Source of the DNA: Pacificitalea sp040119125
Lineage (GTDB): Bacteria; Pseudomonadota; Alphaproteobacteria; Rhodobacterales; Rhodobacteraceae
Direction: 5' to 3'
NCBI GenBank assembly: GCA_040119125.1
Contig: JBEDTR010000009.1
Coordinates: forward strand, 18,284-82,283
Length of the DNA stretch: 64,000 nt
Every line of letters starts with the position of its first letter. Position 1 is the first letter of the stretch. Position numbers and translations under genes: made by a program. Positions 1-9,048 of this stretch are shown piece by piece. Under the pieces are notes generated by a model. That model did not search any database and was not told the origin of the DNA. It saw only the letters and a program-made list of their open reading frames with translations.

Positions 1-1465
1 CATCGCGAAGCACGTCGATATATCCCAGCGCAGTATCTTGGCCCGGAATCTGCGGATCACGGGGGCGGACGCCGGTGGCCACGATCACCTCGTCAAAGCC
101 GCGCAGATCCTCGACCGTTGCGTCAGAGCCGAGCTTCAGGGTGATGCGCGGGTGGTCCATCATCGCGGTGAACCACTCGACAAGCCCGTGGAATTCCTCC
201 TTGCCCGGCACTTTGCGCGCCATGTTCAACTGTCCTCCCAGCCGGGTGTCACGCTCCCATAAGGTGACGTGATGGCCCCGCCCGGCAGCGACCATCGCAG
301 CGGTCATGCCCGCGGGGCCCGCGCCGATCACGGCAATCCGGCGCGGCGTCTGGGTCGGGGGATAGGTCAGTTCGGTCTCATGGCAGGCGCGCGGATTGAC
401 CAGACAGGTCGTCAGCTTGCCGGAGAAGGTATGATCCAGACAGGCCTGATTGCAGGCAATGCAGGGCGCGATGTCGCGCGACCGGCCCGCGCGGGCCTTG
501 GCGACGAAATCGGGATCGGCCAGAAACGGGCGCGCCATCGACACCATGTCGGCGCAGCCTTCGGCCAGCACCTGCTCCGCCACGTCGGGGGTGTTGATGC
601 GGTTTGACGTGATGACCGGGATCGAGACCTCGCCCATCAGCTTCCGCGTGACCCAAGTGAAGGCGCCGCGCGGCACGGAGGTGGCGATGGTGGGCACGCG
701 GGCCTCATGCCAGCCGATACCGGTATTGAGAATGGACGCGCCTGCGGCCTCGATCGCGCGTGCCAGCGTCACGACCTCCTCCCAGGTGGAGCCACCGGGG
801 ATCAGATCGATCATCGACAGGCGGTAGATAACGATGAAATCCGGGCCGACGGCCTCGCGCACACGGGTCATGACCTCCAGCGGCAGGCGCATCCGGTTCT
901 CGTAGTTGCCGCCCCAGCGGTCCAGCCGCTTGTTGGTGTGGGTGGCGAGGAACTGGTTGAGGAAATACCCTTCCGAGCCCATGATCTCCACCCCGTCATA
1001 CCCGGCCTCGCGGGCGCGGGCGGCGGCGGTGACCATATCTGCGATCTGCTTTTCGATGCCGTCGGCGTTCAATTCGCGTGGCGGGAAGGGGGAGATCGGC
1101 GACTTGATCGGCGATGGCGCGACGCATTCGGGCGAATAGGCATAGCGCCCGGCATGGAGGATCTGCATCGCGATGCGCCCGCCCTCAGCATGGACCCGGT
1201 CGGTGACACGGCGGTGATTGGCGATGTCGGTGGGGGAAAACAGCCCCGCCGCACCGGGGAACACGCCGCCTTCGCGGTTGGGGGCCAAGCCCCCGGTGAC
1301 GATGAGGCCGACGCCGCCCGCAGCCCGCGCGCCATAGAAGGCCGCGACCCGGTCCCAATCGCCGGTCTCCTCCAGCCCGGTATGCATGGAGCCCATGAGC
1401 ACCCGGTTGGGCAGGGTCACATGGCCCAGATCGAGCGGGGCGAAAAGATGCGGATAATCGGACAT
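1..1465 (-). CDS. NADH:flavin oxidoreductase, 2,4-dienoyl-CoA reductase type (3' end cut off)
   Basis: The gene begins at the ATG ending at 1465 and runs off the left edge without a stop, so the C-terminal part is missing. The N-terminal half reads as an FMN-binding TIM barrel of the old yellow enzyme family. Around residue 335 is a cysteine cluster (CIACNQAC), the 4Fe-4S ligand pattern of FadH-like enzymes, followed near residue 383 by the FAD/NAD motif GAGPAGM. This domain order matches 2,4-dienoyl-CoA reductase and related trimethylamine dehydrogenase-like enzymes, which reduce unsaturated acyl-CoA or act on N-methylated amines. FadH-type is the more likely reading, but the substrate cannot be settled from the sequence. 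Confidence 0.85.
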   Translation of the reverse strand, partial: MSDYPHLFAPLDLGHVTLPNRVLMGSMHTGLEETGDWDRVAAFYGARAAGGVGLIVTGGLAPNREGGVFPGAAGLFSPTDIANHRRVTDRVHAEGGRIAMQILHAGRYAYSPECVAPSPIKSPISPFPPRELNADGIEKQIADMVTAAARAREAGYDGVEIMGSEGYFLNQFLATHTNKRLDRWGGNYENRMRLPLEVMTRVREAVGPDFIVIYRLSMIDLIPGGSTWEEVVTLARAIEAAGASILNTGIGWHEARVPTIATSVPRGAFTWVTRKLMGEVSIPVITSNRINTPDVAEQVLAEGCADMVSMARPFLADPDFVAKARAGRSRDIAPCIACNQACLDHTFSGKLTTCLVNPRACHETELTYPPTQTPRRIAVIGAGPAGMTAAMVAAGRGHHVTLWERDTRLGGQLNMARKVPGKEEFHGLVEWFTAMMDHPRITLKLGSDATVEDLRGFDEVIVATGVRPRDPQIPGQDTALGYIDVLRD

Positions 1466-1538
1466 GAACGGCCTCCCTGAGCGGTCAGACTGTCCCGCTC
1501 CCGGCCCTCTGTCACGCAAAACGCCGCGTCAGAGGCGC

Positions 1539-1928
1539 TCAGCCCCCGGTGGACCGGCTGTGACGGCGAAAGGCGCTTTTGAGCATGTCGAGTTCGGCGC
1601 GCAGCAGGCTGACCTCGGCGCGCAGGTCGTCCTCCAGCGGCTGGCCGGTCACGATGGAGAAACTGGTCAGCCTGCGTTCGCCCGTAGCTTCGCGGATCAC
1701 GAAAGTCTGCACCCCGTCGGCCAGCAGGCTCGCAGGAATCGCCACCGCGACCCGCCATGAGCCCGCTCCGAGCGGGGTGATCTGCGGCGGGTCCAGCGGG
1801 GTGCCGTGGTGCATCACCTCCAGCGCGGGTGCATCCGTGAGCCCCGGCGCGGTCAACACGCCTTCCCATGTGCCGTCAAGGATCCGGGTCTTGGTCAGGG
1901 TCGGCATTGCGGCGTCGGACATGGGCAT
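1539..1928 (-). CDS. Conserved hypothetical protein, 129 aa
   Basis: A small soluble protein with no signal peptide or membrane segment. The middle is predicted to be beta-rich (HGTPLDPP, WRVAVAIPASLL, VQTFVIREA), and the last 35 residues form a charged helix (DLRAEVSLLRAELDMLKSAF) with coiled-coil-like leucine spacing. An in-frame ATG lies two codons downstream, so the start could be at 1922. It lies between the FadH-like gene and the next hypothetical on the same strand. I do not recognise a characterised family; the coding call rests on the amino acid composition and strand consistency. Confidence 0.6.
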   Translation of the reverse strand: MPMSDAAMPTLTKTRILDGTWEGVLTAPGLTDAPALEVMHHGTPLDPPQITPLGAGSWRVAVAIPASLLADGVQTFVIREATGERRLTSFSIVTGQPLEDDLRAEVSLLRAELDMLKSAFRRHSRSTGG

Positions 1929-1972
1929 CCTCAGGACAAGGGGGCGGGAGGCGGCGGGACAGACCCAAAGGG

Positions 1973-2743
1973 TCAGATTTCAGCGCGCGGACGACGGGTC
2001 AGGGCAAGATCGCGCAGGATGATGCAATTCATCGCGGGGTCGTCGAAAATCACGTCGAGCCACATGCGCTCCGCCCGTTTTTCGTTCAGCTCGGAATAGG
2101 CGAGGTCGAATTCGACCTCCACGGTATCGTCGTGCAGGGGCAGCTCCCGCACCATCTGTTCGGCATTGGGGCCGTGTTTCACGTTCAGCCGGGCGAAGAT
2201 CTTGATCGGGTGTTCCATCTCGATCCGAACCGCCAGCCGGATGATGTGGGATTTGCGCAGGCCCTGAACGGCGCTGTCGGGCAGATCCACCACCAGTGAC
2301 AGGAACGAGCCGTCAAAGCCCAGCACATCCAGCCGCGCACCCAGCGGAGCGCGGTCGTCAATATCAGTATTGCGCAATTGCCGGATCGACAGTTCCGGCG
2401 TCGCGCAATCGTGGAACAGGGTCACGTCAGGACCAATGGTCTGGCGGCTTTCGACGGCTGCAAATCCGCCGGGAAAGACCTGCTCGGACCAGAGCGCGGG
2501 CCGACAGGTCCAGTCACAGCCAAGCGGGCGGTCGATGTTGTCGTCGCCCAGCCGGGGCCGGGTCAGGCGGGCATCGGCGCGCGAAATCACCATTTGCGTC
2601 AAGCGCCGCAGGTCGCGCGCCTGCTGGCGCAGCACGCGTAGCTGGCCCAGCGGCATCTGCGCCACGCCGGCCTGCGCGCGCTGCCAGCGACGCAGGGTCC
2701 GGGCCTGCCGCGTGCGATCCACAAGGTTGGAAAACTTGCCCAT
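1973..2743 (-). CDS. Conserved hypothetical protein, 256 aa (resembles the Rhodobacterales DUF6478 group)
   Basis: The N-terminal 60 residues are basic and Arg/Gln-rich (RQARTLRRWQRAQAG), suggesting a helical, possibly nucleic acid- or membrane-surface-binding segment. The rest alternates predicted strands (LDVLGFDGSFLSLVVDLP, IKIFARLNVKHGPN, VEVEFDLAYSEL) in a jelly-roll-like pattern and ends with a short basic tail. No catalytic motif was found. From memory it looks like a protein family restricted to Rhodobacterales, but I cannot verify that assignment. It sits 17 nt from the lipoprotein gene upstream on the same strand and is probably co-transcribed with it. Confidence 0.65.
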   Translation of the reverse strand: MGKFSNLVDRTRQARTLRRWQRAQAGVAQMPLGQLRVLRQQARDLRRLTQMVISRADARLTRPRLGDDNIDRPLGCDWTCRPALWSEQVFPGGFAAVESRQTIGPDVTLFHDCATPELSIRQLRNTDIDDRAPLGARLDVLGFDGSFLSLVVDLPDSAVQGLRKSHIIRLAVRIEMEHPIKIFARLNVKHGPNAEQMVRELPLHDDTVEVEFDLAYSELNEKRAERMWLDVIFDDPAMNCIILRDLALTRRPRAEI

Positions 2744-2760
2744 GATCCGCGCTATCCCAC

Positions 2761-3441
2761 TTAGCCCGTCGCGCGGCGGGCGACGGGGCCGGTGGCCTGT
2801 CGGATCCGGGCGACAAATTCGGTCATGAGCGCCTGACCCGCGCTGCGGTCCAGCGGTGCGTCATGGGCGGACAGGACAGTGGCGGACACCAAATGCCCGC
2901 GCAGAACGAAAATTGCACGCCACAGGTCGGGCGACAGGTTGCCGGGCAGGGAGGCATCGCGCAGCCGCAGCCAGAGCGCGTTGCGGGCGATGCCGCTGTC
3001 GCGCAGGGTGACTCGGTGGGCGGTATTGTCATTGGCAAGGCTGGCGCGGCCCGCGTCGCTCAGGAAAAACTGCCGCAGTTCTTCGGGAGAGACCGAGGCC
3101 ACCGGCCCCGCCGCGCGCACCGATGCCGTAAGGATCACGCCGGGCGCGACCATGCGACCATGGCCACCCAACGCCGCGCAATTGCCGAACAGGACGAAAT
3201 CGGCATGGCTGGCAACGTGATCGACGCAGAACCCCTCAGGCCCGCGCAGGGTGATATGACCCGCATCAAGCCGCACCGCAGGAACCGGAGCAAGCGCGTC
3301 GAGCCCGGAACTCAGGCTGCTGCCGCCCGCCCGGCTTACCGGGTCGAACCCGTCCCCGCAGCCTGCCAGCGTCAGCCCCAGAAGGCCAAACACTGCCACG
3401 CCACGGAGACGGGATTTCAGATCACAGATCCATGTAGACAT
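2761..3441 (-). CDS. Predicted lipoprotein, 226 aa
   Basis: The N-terminus carries a hydrophobic stretch ending in the lipobox LAGC (FGLLGLTLAGCGD), so the mature protein should be a lipid-anchored periplasmic protein. The rest is a globular domain with several Cys (GFCVDHV, FGNCAAL) and no recognised enzyme motif. The start overlaps the last 20 nt of ilvD in a different frame, which suggests translational coupling with ilvD. No known family was recognised. Confidence 0.75.
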   Translation of the reverse strand: MSTWICDLKSRLRGVAVFGLLGLTLAGCGDGFDPVSRAGGSSLSSGLDALAPVPAVRLDAGHITLRGPEGFCVDHVASHADFVLFGNCAALGGHGRMVAPGVILTASVRAAGPVASVSPEELRQFFLSDAGRASLANDNTAHRVTLRDSGIARNALWLRLRDASLPGNLSPDLWRAIFVLRGHLVSATVLSAHDAPLDRSAGQALMTEFVARIRQATGPVARRATG

Positions 3442-5155
3442 GTGTCTCCGCTTCGGCGCCGGGATGGGTGACTGCGCCTTTACGCGCGCCGCCGACCAGC
3501 TGCGCGTATTTGTAAAGAGCGCCGCTCATGTAGTTGGTCTTGCGCGGGCCTTTCCAGTCCTGACGACGGCGATCCAGTTCCTCATCGGGAAGATCGACGC
3601 TGATTTCGCCGCTGACCGCGTTGATCGTGATCACGTCGCCATTGCGCAGCAGGCCAATCGGGCCGCCATGCGCGGCTTCGGGGCCGACATGACCAACACA
3701 GAAGCCACGGGTCGCGCCGGAGAAGCGGCCATCGGTGATCAGCGCCACCTTCTTGCCCATGCCCTGACCGGACAGCGCGGCGGTAGTCGACAGCATTTCG
3801 CGCATGCCGGGGCCGCCTGCGGGGCCTTCGTTGCGGATCACGATGACTTCGCCGACCTCATAGTCGCGCTTCTGCACGGCGGCGAACGCCTCTTCTTCGC
3901 ATTCGAACACACGGGCGGGACCGGAGAACACCTGCTCCTCGGCGCTCATGCCCGCGACCTTCACGATGGCGCCTTCGGGGGCGAGGTTGCCCTGTAGGCC
4001 GACCACGCCACCGGTTTTGGACAGCGGAGTTTCGACCGCGTGGATCACCTTGCCGTCGATGTCGCGGGTGATGATGTCCAGCTCTTCGCCGATTTCCTTG
4101 CCCGATGCGGTCATGCAATCGTCGTGGATCAGCCCGGCTTTGCGCAGCTCGCGCAGGACCACCGGCACGCCGCCTGCTTCGAACAGGTCCTTGGCGACAT
4201 ATTCGCCGCCCGGCTTCAGGTTCACGAAGTAAGGCGTGTCGCGGAAGATCTCGCAGACGTCGAGCAGATCGAAATCGATCCCGGCCTCATGGGCGATGGC
4301 GGGCAGGTGCAGACCGGCATTGGTGGAGCCGCCGGTGCAAGCCACGATGCGCGCGGCGTTCTCAAGGCTCTTGCGGGTCACGATATCACGGGCGCGGATG
4401 TTGCGCTCGATCAGGTTCATCACGGCGGTGCCCGATGCCTCGCCATAGGCGTCGCGGCTTTCATAGGGCGCGGGCGCACCGGAGGAATTCATCAGCGCAA
4501 GGCCGATCGCCTCGGACACGCAGGCCATGGTGTTGGCGGTATACTGGCCGCCACAGGCCCCGGCGGAGGGGCAGGCGATGCGCTCGATGATCTCAAGTTC
4601 GGCATCCGACATTTCGCCGGCCTGATGCTTGCCCACCGCTTCGAACACGTCCTGCACCACGACATCCTTGCCGTTCAGCCGACCCGGCAGGATGGAGCCG
4701 CCATAGATGAAGACTGACGGCACGTTCAGACGCACCATGGCCATCATCATGCCTGGCAGGGATTTGTCGCAGCCGGCCAGACCGACGATGGCGTCGTAGC
4801 AATGGCCGCGCATGGTCAATTCGACCGAGTCCGCAATCGCTTCGCGCGACGCGAGCGAGGAGCGCATGCCCTCATGGCCCATCGCGATGCCGTCGGTCAC
4901 GGTGATCGTGGTGAATTCGCGCGGCGTGCCGGAGGCGGCCTTCACGCCCATCTTCACCGACTGGGCCTGACGGTTCAGCGCGATGTTACAGGGGGCGGCC
5001 TCGTTCCAGCAGGTCGCCACGCCGACCAGCGGCTGGTGAATTTCGGCGTCCGACAGACCCATCGCATAGAGATAGGACCGGTGCGGTGCCCGCTCGGGGC
5101 CCTCGGTCACATGGCGGCTGGGAAGGTTGGATTTATTGAACTGGCGCTTGAGCAT
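3422..5155 (-). CDS. ilvD: Dihydroxy-acid dehydratase
   Basis: At 577 residues it has the normal size for IlvD, which removes water from 2,3-dihydroxy-isovalerate and 2,3-dihydroxy-3-methylvalerate in valine, isoleucine and leucine synthesis. The three conserved iron-sulfur cysteines are visible at about residues 56 (EAAPCNI), 129 (GLAGCDKSLPGM) and 205 (SAGACGGQYTANTM). The C-terminal ALITDGRFSGATRG segment is also typical. The spacing resembles the shorter IlvD class usually found with a 2Fe-2S cluster. A 197-nt gap separates it from the divergent CPBP protease gene; I saw no leader peptide rich in Ile/Leu/Val there. Confidence 0.97.
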   Translation of the reverse strand: MLKRQFNKSNLPSRHVTEGPERAPHRSYLYAMGLSDAEIHQPLVGVATCWNEAAPCNIALNRQAQSVKMGVKAASGTPREFTTITVTDGIAMGHEGMRSSLASREAIADSVELTMRGHCYDAIVGLAGCDKSLPGMMMAMVRLNVPSVFIYGGSILPGRLNGKDVVVQDVFEAVGKHQAGEMSDAELEIIERIACPSAGACGGQYTANTMACVSEAIGLALMNSSGAPAPYESRDAYGEASGTAVMNLIERNIRARDIVTRKSLENAARIVACTGGSTNAGLHLPAIAHEAGIDFDLLDVCEIFRDTPYFVNLKPGGEYVAKDLFEAGGVPVVLRELRKAGLIHDDCMTASGKEIGEELDIITRDIDGKVIHAVETPLSKTGGVVGLQGNLAPEGAIVKVAGMSAEEQVFSGPARVFECEEEAFAAVQKRDYEVGEVIVIRNEGPAGGPGMREMLSTTAALSGQGMGKKVALITDGRFSGATRGFCVGHVGPEAAHGGPIGLLRNGDVITINAVSGEISVDLPDEELDRRRQDWKGPRKTNYMSGALYKYAQLVGGARKGAVTHPGAEAETHVYMDL

Positions 5156-5352
5156 GGTAACTCCCCCTCATTCGGCTGGCCCGCAAACGGCTTGGCCGAA
5201 GGGATAAACCCGCGTGGTTTCGATCACAAGCGCGATTGCGGCGGGGCAGCGGGTGGAAAGCGGGGGCACCGGCGCCGTGCTGGCGGACCTGATTGCAGAG
5301 CGCCGCCTGCGGACCTACCCTGCGCCATCCGATCCTGCGAAGGCCCCCGATC

Positions 5353-6234
5353 ATGCGCGCACCCGAGTTTGAACATGCCCTGATAGAGGCGCGAGCCTAT
5401 CCGCAGCTATGGCGTCTGCTGCTGGGGCTGGGGGTGATCGCGTTCACCTATCTGGGGTTTCTGGGGCTGCTGGTGGGCGGCGTGTTCATCGTGCTGGGGC
5501 CGCTCGGCGCGCCGGGTTACCTGATGGGATTGGCGCAGGCGACGACGCCGGGACAGACGCTTTTGGTCTTGGCGACATTTACCGGCATGTTCATCGGCCC
5601 GCTTCTGGCCGCTGCCGCGCTGCATTTCCGCGATCCCGCATCGCTGTTTGGCCCATGGCGGGACTGGTGGCGCGGCTTTCGCGTGGCGCTGGCGGTCTTG
5701 CTACCGATCTACGCCCTGCTGGTCGGCCTCGGCGCATGGCTGGAGCCGCCGCAGCCAAACCTGCCGCTGGCGCGCTGGCTGATGTTGCTGCCGCTGGCGG
5801 TGCCGCTGGTGCTGTTGCAAACCGGCGCCGAAGAGCTGCTGTTTCGTGGCTATCTGCAACAGCAGCTGGCCGTGCGGTTTCGGGCGCGGGCGATCTGGAT
5901 GGGTCTGCCGACGGTGATCTTTGCGTTGCTGCACTGGACGCCGGAGGCGGGCGCGAACCTGCCGCTGATCTTGCTGTCGGCGCTGATTTTCGGGCTGGTG
6001 GCGGCGGATCTGACCGAGCAGACCGGCAGCCTTGGCGCCGCGATGGGCATTCATCTGGGCAATAACATGTTCGGGCTGCTGGTGGTGGGGATGGGCGATC
6101 AGCTCACCGGGCTGGCGTTGTTCACCGAGCCGGGCGCGATGGATGAGGTCGGCATCCCCACAATCGGCATGGTCGTGGCCATCGCGGTGATGGGGCTGGT
6201 CTGGGTCATCACCCGCCGCATCTTGACGCGCTAG
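5353..6234 (+). CDS. CPBP family intramembrane metalloprotease
   Basis: A 293-residue protein with about eight hydrophobic segments. The three CPBP (CAAX protease/bacteriocin-processing, Abi) motifs are present in the C-terminal half: an EExxxR motif (EELLFRG), a FxxxH motif (FALLHW) and an H-x-x-x-N motif (HLGNN). These residues bind zinc and form the active site in Rce1-like proteases. Bacterial members process peptides or act on prenylated or membrane substrates, but the target here is unknown. I chose ATG 5353 because translation from an earlier in-frame codon adds an uncharacteristic Pro/Arg-rich leader. The gene ends 4 nt before the convergent N-formylglutamate amidohydrolase stop. Confidence 0.88.
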   Translation: MRAPEFEHALIEARAYPQLWRLLLGLGVIAFTYLGFLGLLVGGVFIVLGPLGAPGYLMGLAQATTPGQTLLVLATFTGMFIGPLLAAAALHFRDPASLFGPWRDWWRGFRVALAVLLPIYALLVGLGAWLEPPQPNLPLARWLMLLPLAVPLVLLQTGAEELLFRGYLQQQLAVRFRARAIWMGLPTVIFALLHWTPEAGANLPLILLSALIFGLVAADLTEQTGSLGAAMGIHLGNNMFGLLVVGMGDQLTGLALFTEPGAMDEVGIPTIGMVVAIAVMGLVWVITRRILTR

Positions 6235-6238
6235 GCCG

Positions 6239-7108
6239 CTATTCCGCCGCCAATGGCATCGCATCCGCCGCCGGACGTCCGAGCGCGGCGATCTGCACGG
6301 TCACCTCGCGCATTAGATCGCGGAACGCGTCGAAGTTCGGTCCCGGCGTCACGTTGCGCTCATCCAGATAAAGACCCCGGTCGATTTCGATCTGAATGGC
6401 GTGCTGACGCCGCGAGGGACGACCGTAATTCTGGGTGATATAGGCCCCGGCAAAAGGCGCGTTGCGCGCCACATGCAGCCCGGCCTCGGTAAAGATCGCC
6501 TCGACCTGCTCCACCAATTCCTGTGTCGCGGCAGCGCCGAACCTGTCGCCCAGCACCACATCAGGGCGGCGACGGCCCGAAGGGCTGACGGCCTCGATCG
6601 CCTCGTGCGGCATGGAGTGGCAATCGATCAGAATCGCCTCGCCAAACAGACGACGGCTTTCGTCCAGCAGGCTTTGCAATGTGCGATGATAGGGATGCCA
6701 GCCATCGGCAATCCGGGCGCGGGCCTCCGCCAGCGTGAGTTTGCCGCGATAAATGGCGCGCCCGTTCGACACCACGCGGGGAATCACCCCAAGCCCGGAA
6801 CTGACGCGCGGATTATGGGCAAGGCTGCGGACCCCGTCGATTACCGCCGGATCCAGTTCGTCGGCGGCGCGGTTCAGGTCCAGCCATGCGCGCGGCCAGA
6901 CGGCGGCCAGCAACGGCGCACCGACCTCGGGGGCGTGGCCGAATAGCTCGTCGACATAGGCATCCTCAGAGGATCTGATCGACAACTCGTCCAGAATGGT
7001 CTTGCCCATAAGGGGTTCGGGATATACCCGCCCACTATGCGGCGAGGAAAACACGACGCTCGTGTTGCGGGTAGCTGGGCTTAGCAGCCGGTATGCGATC
7101 TGGGTCAT
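6239..7108 (-). CDS. N-formylglutamate amidohydrolase family protein
   Basis: A 289-residue protein with the family signature near the N-terminus (FSSPHSGRVYP), an Asp-rich DLNR motif (WLDLNRAADELDP) and a conserved His segment (DCHSMPH). Members hydrolyse N-formyl-L-glutamate to glutamate and formate, the last step of one histidine-degradation route, but the Pfam family also covers other zinc amidohydrolases. No hut genes are nearby, so the in vivo substrate is open. The ATG at 7108 is preferred over a GTG six nt upstream because AGGAG lies 5 nt before it. Confidence 0.9.
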   Translation of the reverse strand: MTQIAYRLLSPATRNTSVVFSSPHSGRVYPEPLMGKTILDELSIRSSEDAYVDELFGHAPEVGAPLLAAVWPRAWLDLNRAADELDPAVIDGVRSLAHNPRVSSGLGVIPRVVSNGRAIYRGKLTLAEARARIADGWHPYHRTLQSLLDESRRLFGEAILIDCHSMPHEAIEAVSPSGRRRPDVVLGDRFGAAATQELVEQVEAIFTEAGLHVARNAPFAGAYITQNYGRPSRRQHAIQIEIDRGLYLDERNVTPGPNFDAFRDLMREVTVQIAALGRPAADAMPLAAE

Positions 7109-7161
7109 CGGCACTCCTCGGAACCTGATTATTGCAACAGAAAGAACCGCGCCAAAAGCCC

Positions 7162-7190
7162 TTGATCCCCGGTGCGCTTCCTTTTATACG
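7162..7190 (+). promoter_or_regulatory. Candidate sigma-70 promoter for tRNA-Val
   Basis: TTGATC at 7162-7167 and TATACG at 7185-7190 are separated by 17 nt, in the otherwise unassigned 162-nt gap before the tRNA. The predicted start site lies about 75 nt upstream of the tRNA. This is a pattern match only. Confidence 0.45.
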
Positions 7191-7270
7191 GCACCGCACC
7201 GACGCGGAGACAGCCCGCGTCCTTTCTCTTTCGGGGGAAAGGTACGCAGAACGGAACTAACTTGGTCATA

Positions 7271-7345
7271 GGGCGATTAGCTCAGCGGTAGAGCACTTCG
7301 TTGACATCGAAGGGGTCACTGGTTCGATCCCAGTATCGCCCACCA
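7271..7345 (+). tRNA. tRNA-Val (anticodon GAC)
   Basis: The acceptor stem GGGCGAT pairs with ATCGCCC, followed by A and an encoded CCA. The D arm (AGCTCAGCGGTAGAGC), the anticodon stem CTTCG/CGAAG with loop TTGACAT (anticodon at 7303-7305), and the T arm containing GGTTCGATCCC are all in place. The GAC anticodon reads GUC and GUU valine codons. Confidence 0.97.
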
Positions 7346-7425
7346 CGAATAGAGCGTCCCGATCCATCGGATCGGGGCTAGTTGAAACCCAGAGGCGCCC
7401 AGCGCCGCGCAGAAGGAGAGACCAG

Positions 7426-7551
7426 ATGAAAGTCAGGAACTCGCTCCGGTCGCTGAAGAACCGGCACCGTGATTGCCGGGTCGTGCGCCGCAAGGGCCGC
7501 GTCTACGTGATCAACAAGACCCAGCGTCGTTTCAAAGCCCGTCAGGGCTGA
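7426..7551 (+). CDS. rpmJ: 50S ribosomal protein L36
   Basis: A 41-residue, very basic protein starting MKVRNSLRSLKNRH and ending RRFKARQG. It keeps the L36 core (RVVRRKGRVYVINK) but lacks the CxxC...C...H zinc ribbon of 37-residue L36 forms, as expected for the longer alphaproteobacterial type. AAGGAG at 7413-7418 lies 7 nt before the ATG. It is followed directly by a rho-independent terminator, so it is probably expressed alone or with the upstream tRNA. Confidence 0.97.
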   Translation: MKVRNSLRSLKNRHRDCRVVRRKGRVYVINKTQRRFKARQG

Positions 7552-7590
7552 TTGAGGCGCGCCGATCCACGCGGATCAATGCATAGCTGG

Positions 7591-7617
7591 AGGCCGTCGG
7601 AACCCCGACGGCCTTTT
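7591..7617 (+). terminator. Rho-independent terminator after rpmJ
   Basis: A 9-bp perfect stem (GGCCGTCGG with CCGACGGCC) closes a 4-nt loop and is followed by TTTT and, after CGC, five more T. Confidence 0.9.
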
Positions 7618-7704
7618 CGCTTTTTCGGGGTGAATCCGACAGGGACTCCCGAAACCACGCCAAAACGCTTATATCTCCGACAGTTTTCCCGAAGGAGACC
7701 GCTC

Positions 7705-8979
7705 ATGTCCGGCCCCGAGACTGCTTCGACCTCCGTCGATACTGCCCTGACCGACACGTCTGCTTCGGTGGATGCGCCGGTGATCCAGCCACGCCCCGCG
7801 CCCGCCGTTCCGGTGACGCAGGATGTGCTGACGCTGCCGCGCAAGCTGCCCGAAGGTGGCCCGATCAATCTGGTCGGCCTGACCCGTGCACAATTGCATG
7901 ACGCGCTGATTGCCGCGGGCACTCCGGAAAAACAGGCCAAGATGCGGGTGCGTCAGGTCTGGCAATGGATCTACCAGAAGGGCGTGCGCGACTTTGATCA
8001 GATGACCAATCTGGCCAAGGATTACCGTGCGCTGTTGGCCGCGACCTTTACCATTTCCCTGCCCGAAGTTGTCAGCCGTCAGGTGTCCGAGGATGGCACC
8101 CGGAAATATCTGGTGCGCATCGCCGGCGGTCACGAGGTGGAAACCGTTTATATCCCCGAAGAAGGCCGCGGCACGCTGTGCATTTCCAGCCAAGTGGGCT
8201 GCACGCTGACCTGTTCATTCTGCCATACTGGCACGCAGCGTCTGGTGCGCAATTTGACCGCCGGCGAAATCATCGGTCAGGTCATGCTGGCCCGCGACGA
8301 TCTGGGCGAATGGCCGGAACTCGGCCGAGCGCCCAAGGAAGAGGGGCGCCTGCTGTCGAACATCGTGCTGATGGGCATGGGCGAGCCGCTTTATAATTTC
8401 GACGCCGTGCGCGATGCGATGAAGATCGCGATGGATGGCGAAGGCATCAGCCTGTCGCGCCGCCGCATCACCCTGTCCACTTCGGGGGTCGTGCCGGAAA
8501 TTGCCCGCTGCGCCGATGAAATCGGCTGCCTGCTGGCGGTCTCCTTCCACGCCACCACCGATGAGGTCCGCAATAAGCTGGTGCCGATCAACAAGCGCTG
8601 GAATATCGAGGAACTCCTCAATGCCCTGCGCGCCTATCCCCGGCTGACCAATTCCGAGCGGATTACCTTTGAGTATGTCATGCTGAAGGACGTCAATGAC
8701 AGCGATGCGGATGCGCGCCGTCTGGTGAACCTCATCAAGGGCATCCCGGCCAAGATCAACCTGATCCCGTTCAATGAATGGCCCGGCGCGCCTTATCAGC
8801 GGTCCGACAAGGCGCGGATCAAGGCCTTTGCCGATATTGTCTATAAAGCTGGCTATGCCAGCCCGATCCGCACCCCGCGCGGCGAGGATATCATGGCCGC
8901 TTGTGGTCAGCTTAAATCCGCGACCGAGCGTCAGCGCAAAAGCCGCGCTCAGATCGCCGCGGAGACCGGCACCGCCTGA
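7705..8979 (+). CDS. rlmN: 23S rRNA A2503 / tRNA A37 C2-methyltransferase RlmN (radical SAM)
   Basis: A 424-residue radical SAM enzyme. The 4Fe-4S motif CxxxCxxC is at residues 166-173 (GCTLTCSFC). The C-terminal cysteine that forms the methyl relay is at about residue 400 (GEDIMAACGQL). The family methylates C2 of A2503 in 23S rRNA and A37 in some tRNAs. A GAAGGAG stretch precedes ATG 7705, the chosen start. The first 45 residues are a Thr/Pro-rich extension before the RlmN core, about 20-30 residues longer than the E. coli protein. The amidoligase gene follows 69 nt downstream on the same strand. Confidence 0.97.
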   Translation: MSGPETASTSVDTALTDTSASVDAPVIQPRPAPAVPVTQDVLTLPRKLPEGGPINLVGLTRAQLHDALIAAGTPEKQAKMRVRQVWQWIYQKGVRDFDQMTNLAKDYRALLAATFTISLPEVVSRQVSEDGTRKYLVRIAGGHEVETVYIPEEGRGTLCISSQVGCTLTCSFCHTGTQRLVRNLTAGEIIGQVMLARDDLGEWPELGRAPKEEGRLLSNIVLMGMGEPLYNFDAVRDAMKIAMDGEGISLSRRRITLSTSGVVPEIARCADEIGCLLAVSFHATTDEVRNKLVPINKRWNIEELLNALRAYPRLTNSERITFEYVMLKDVNDSDADARRLVNLIKGIPAKINLIPFNEWPGAPYQRSDKARIKAFADIVYKAGYASPIRTPRGEDIMAACGQLKSATERQRKSRAQIAAETGTA

Positions 8980-9048
8980 TCCCGCTGCGTGAGGCGGAAC
9001 ACGACGCGCGAGGCGGCGTTCATCCTGCAACGACAGGAGACGCCGCCG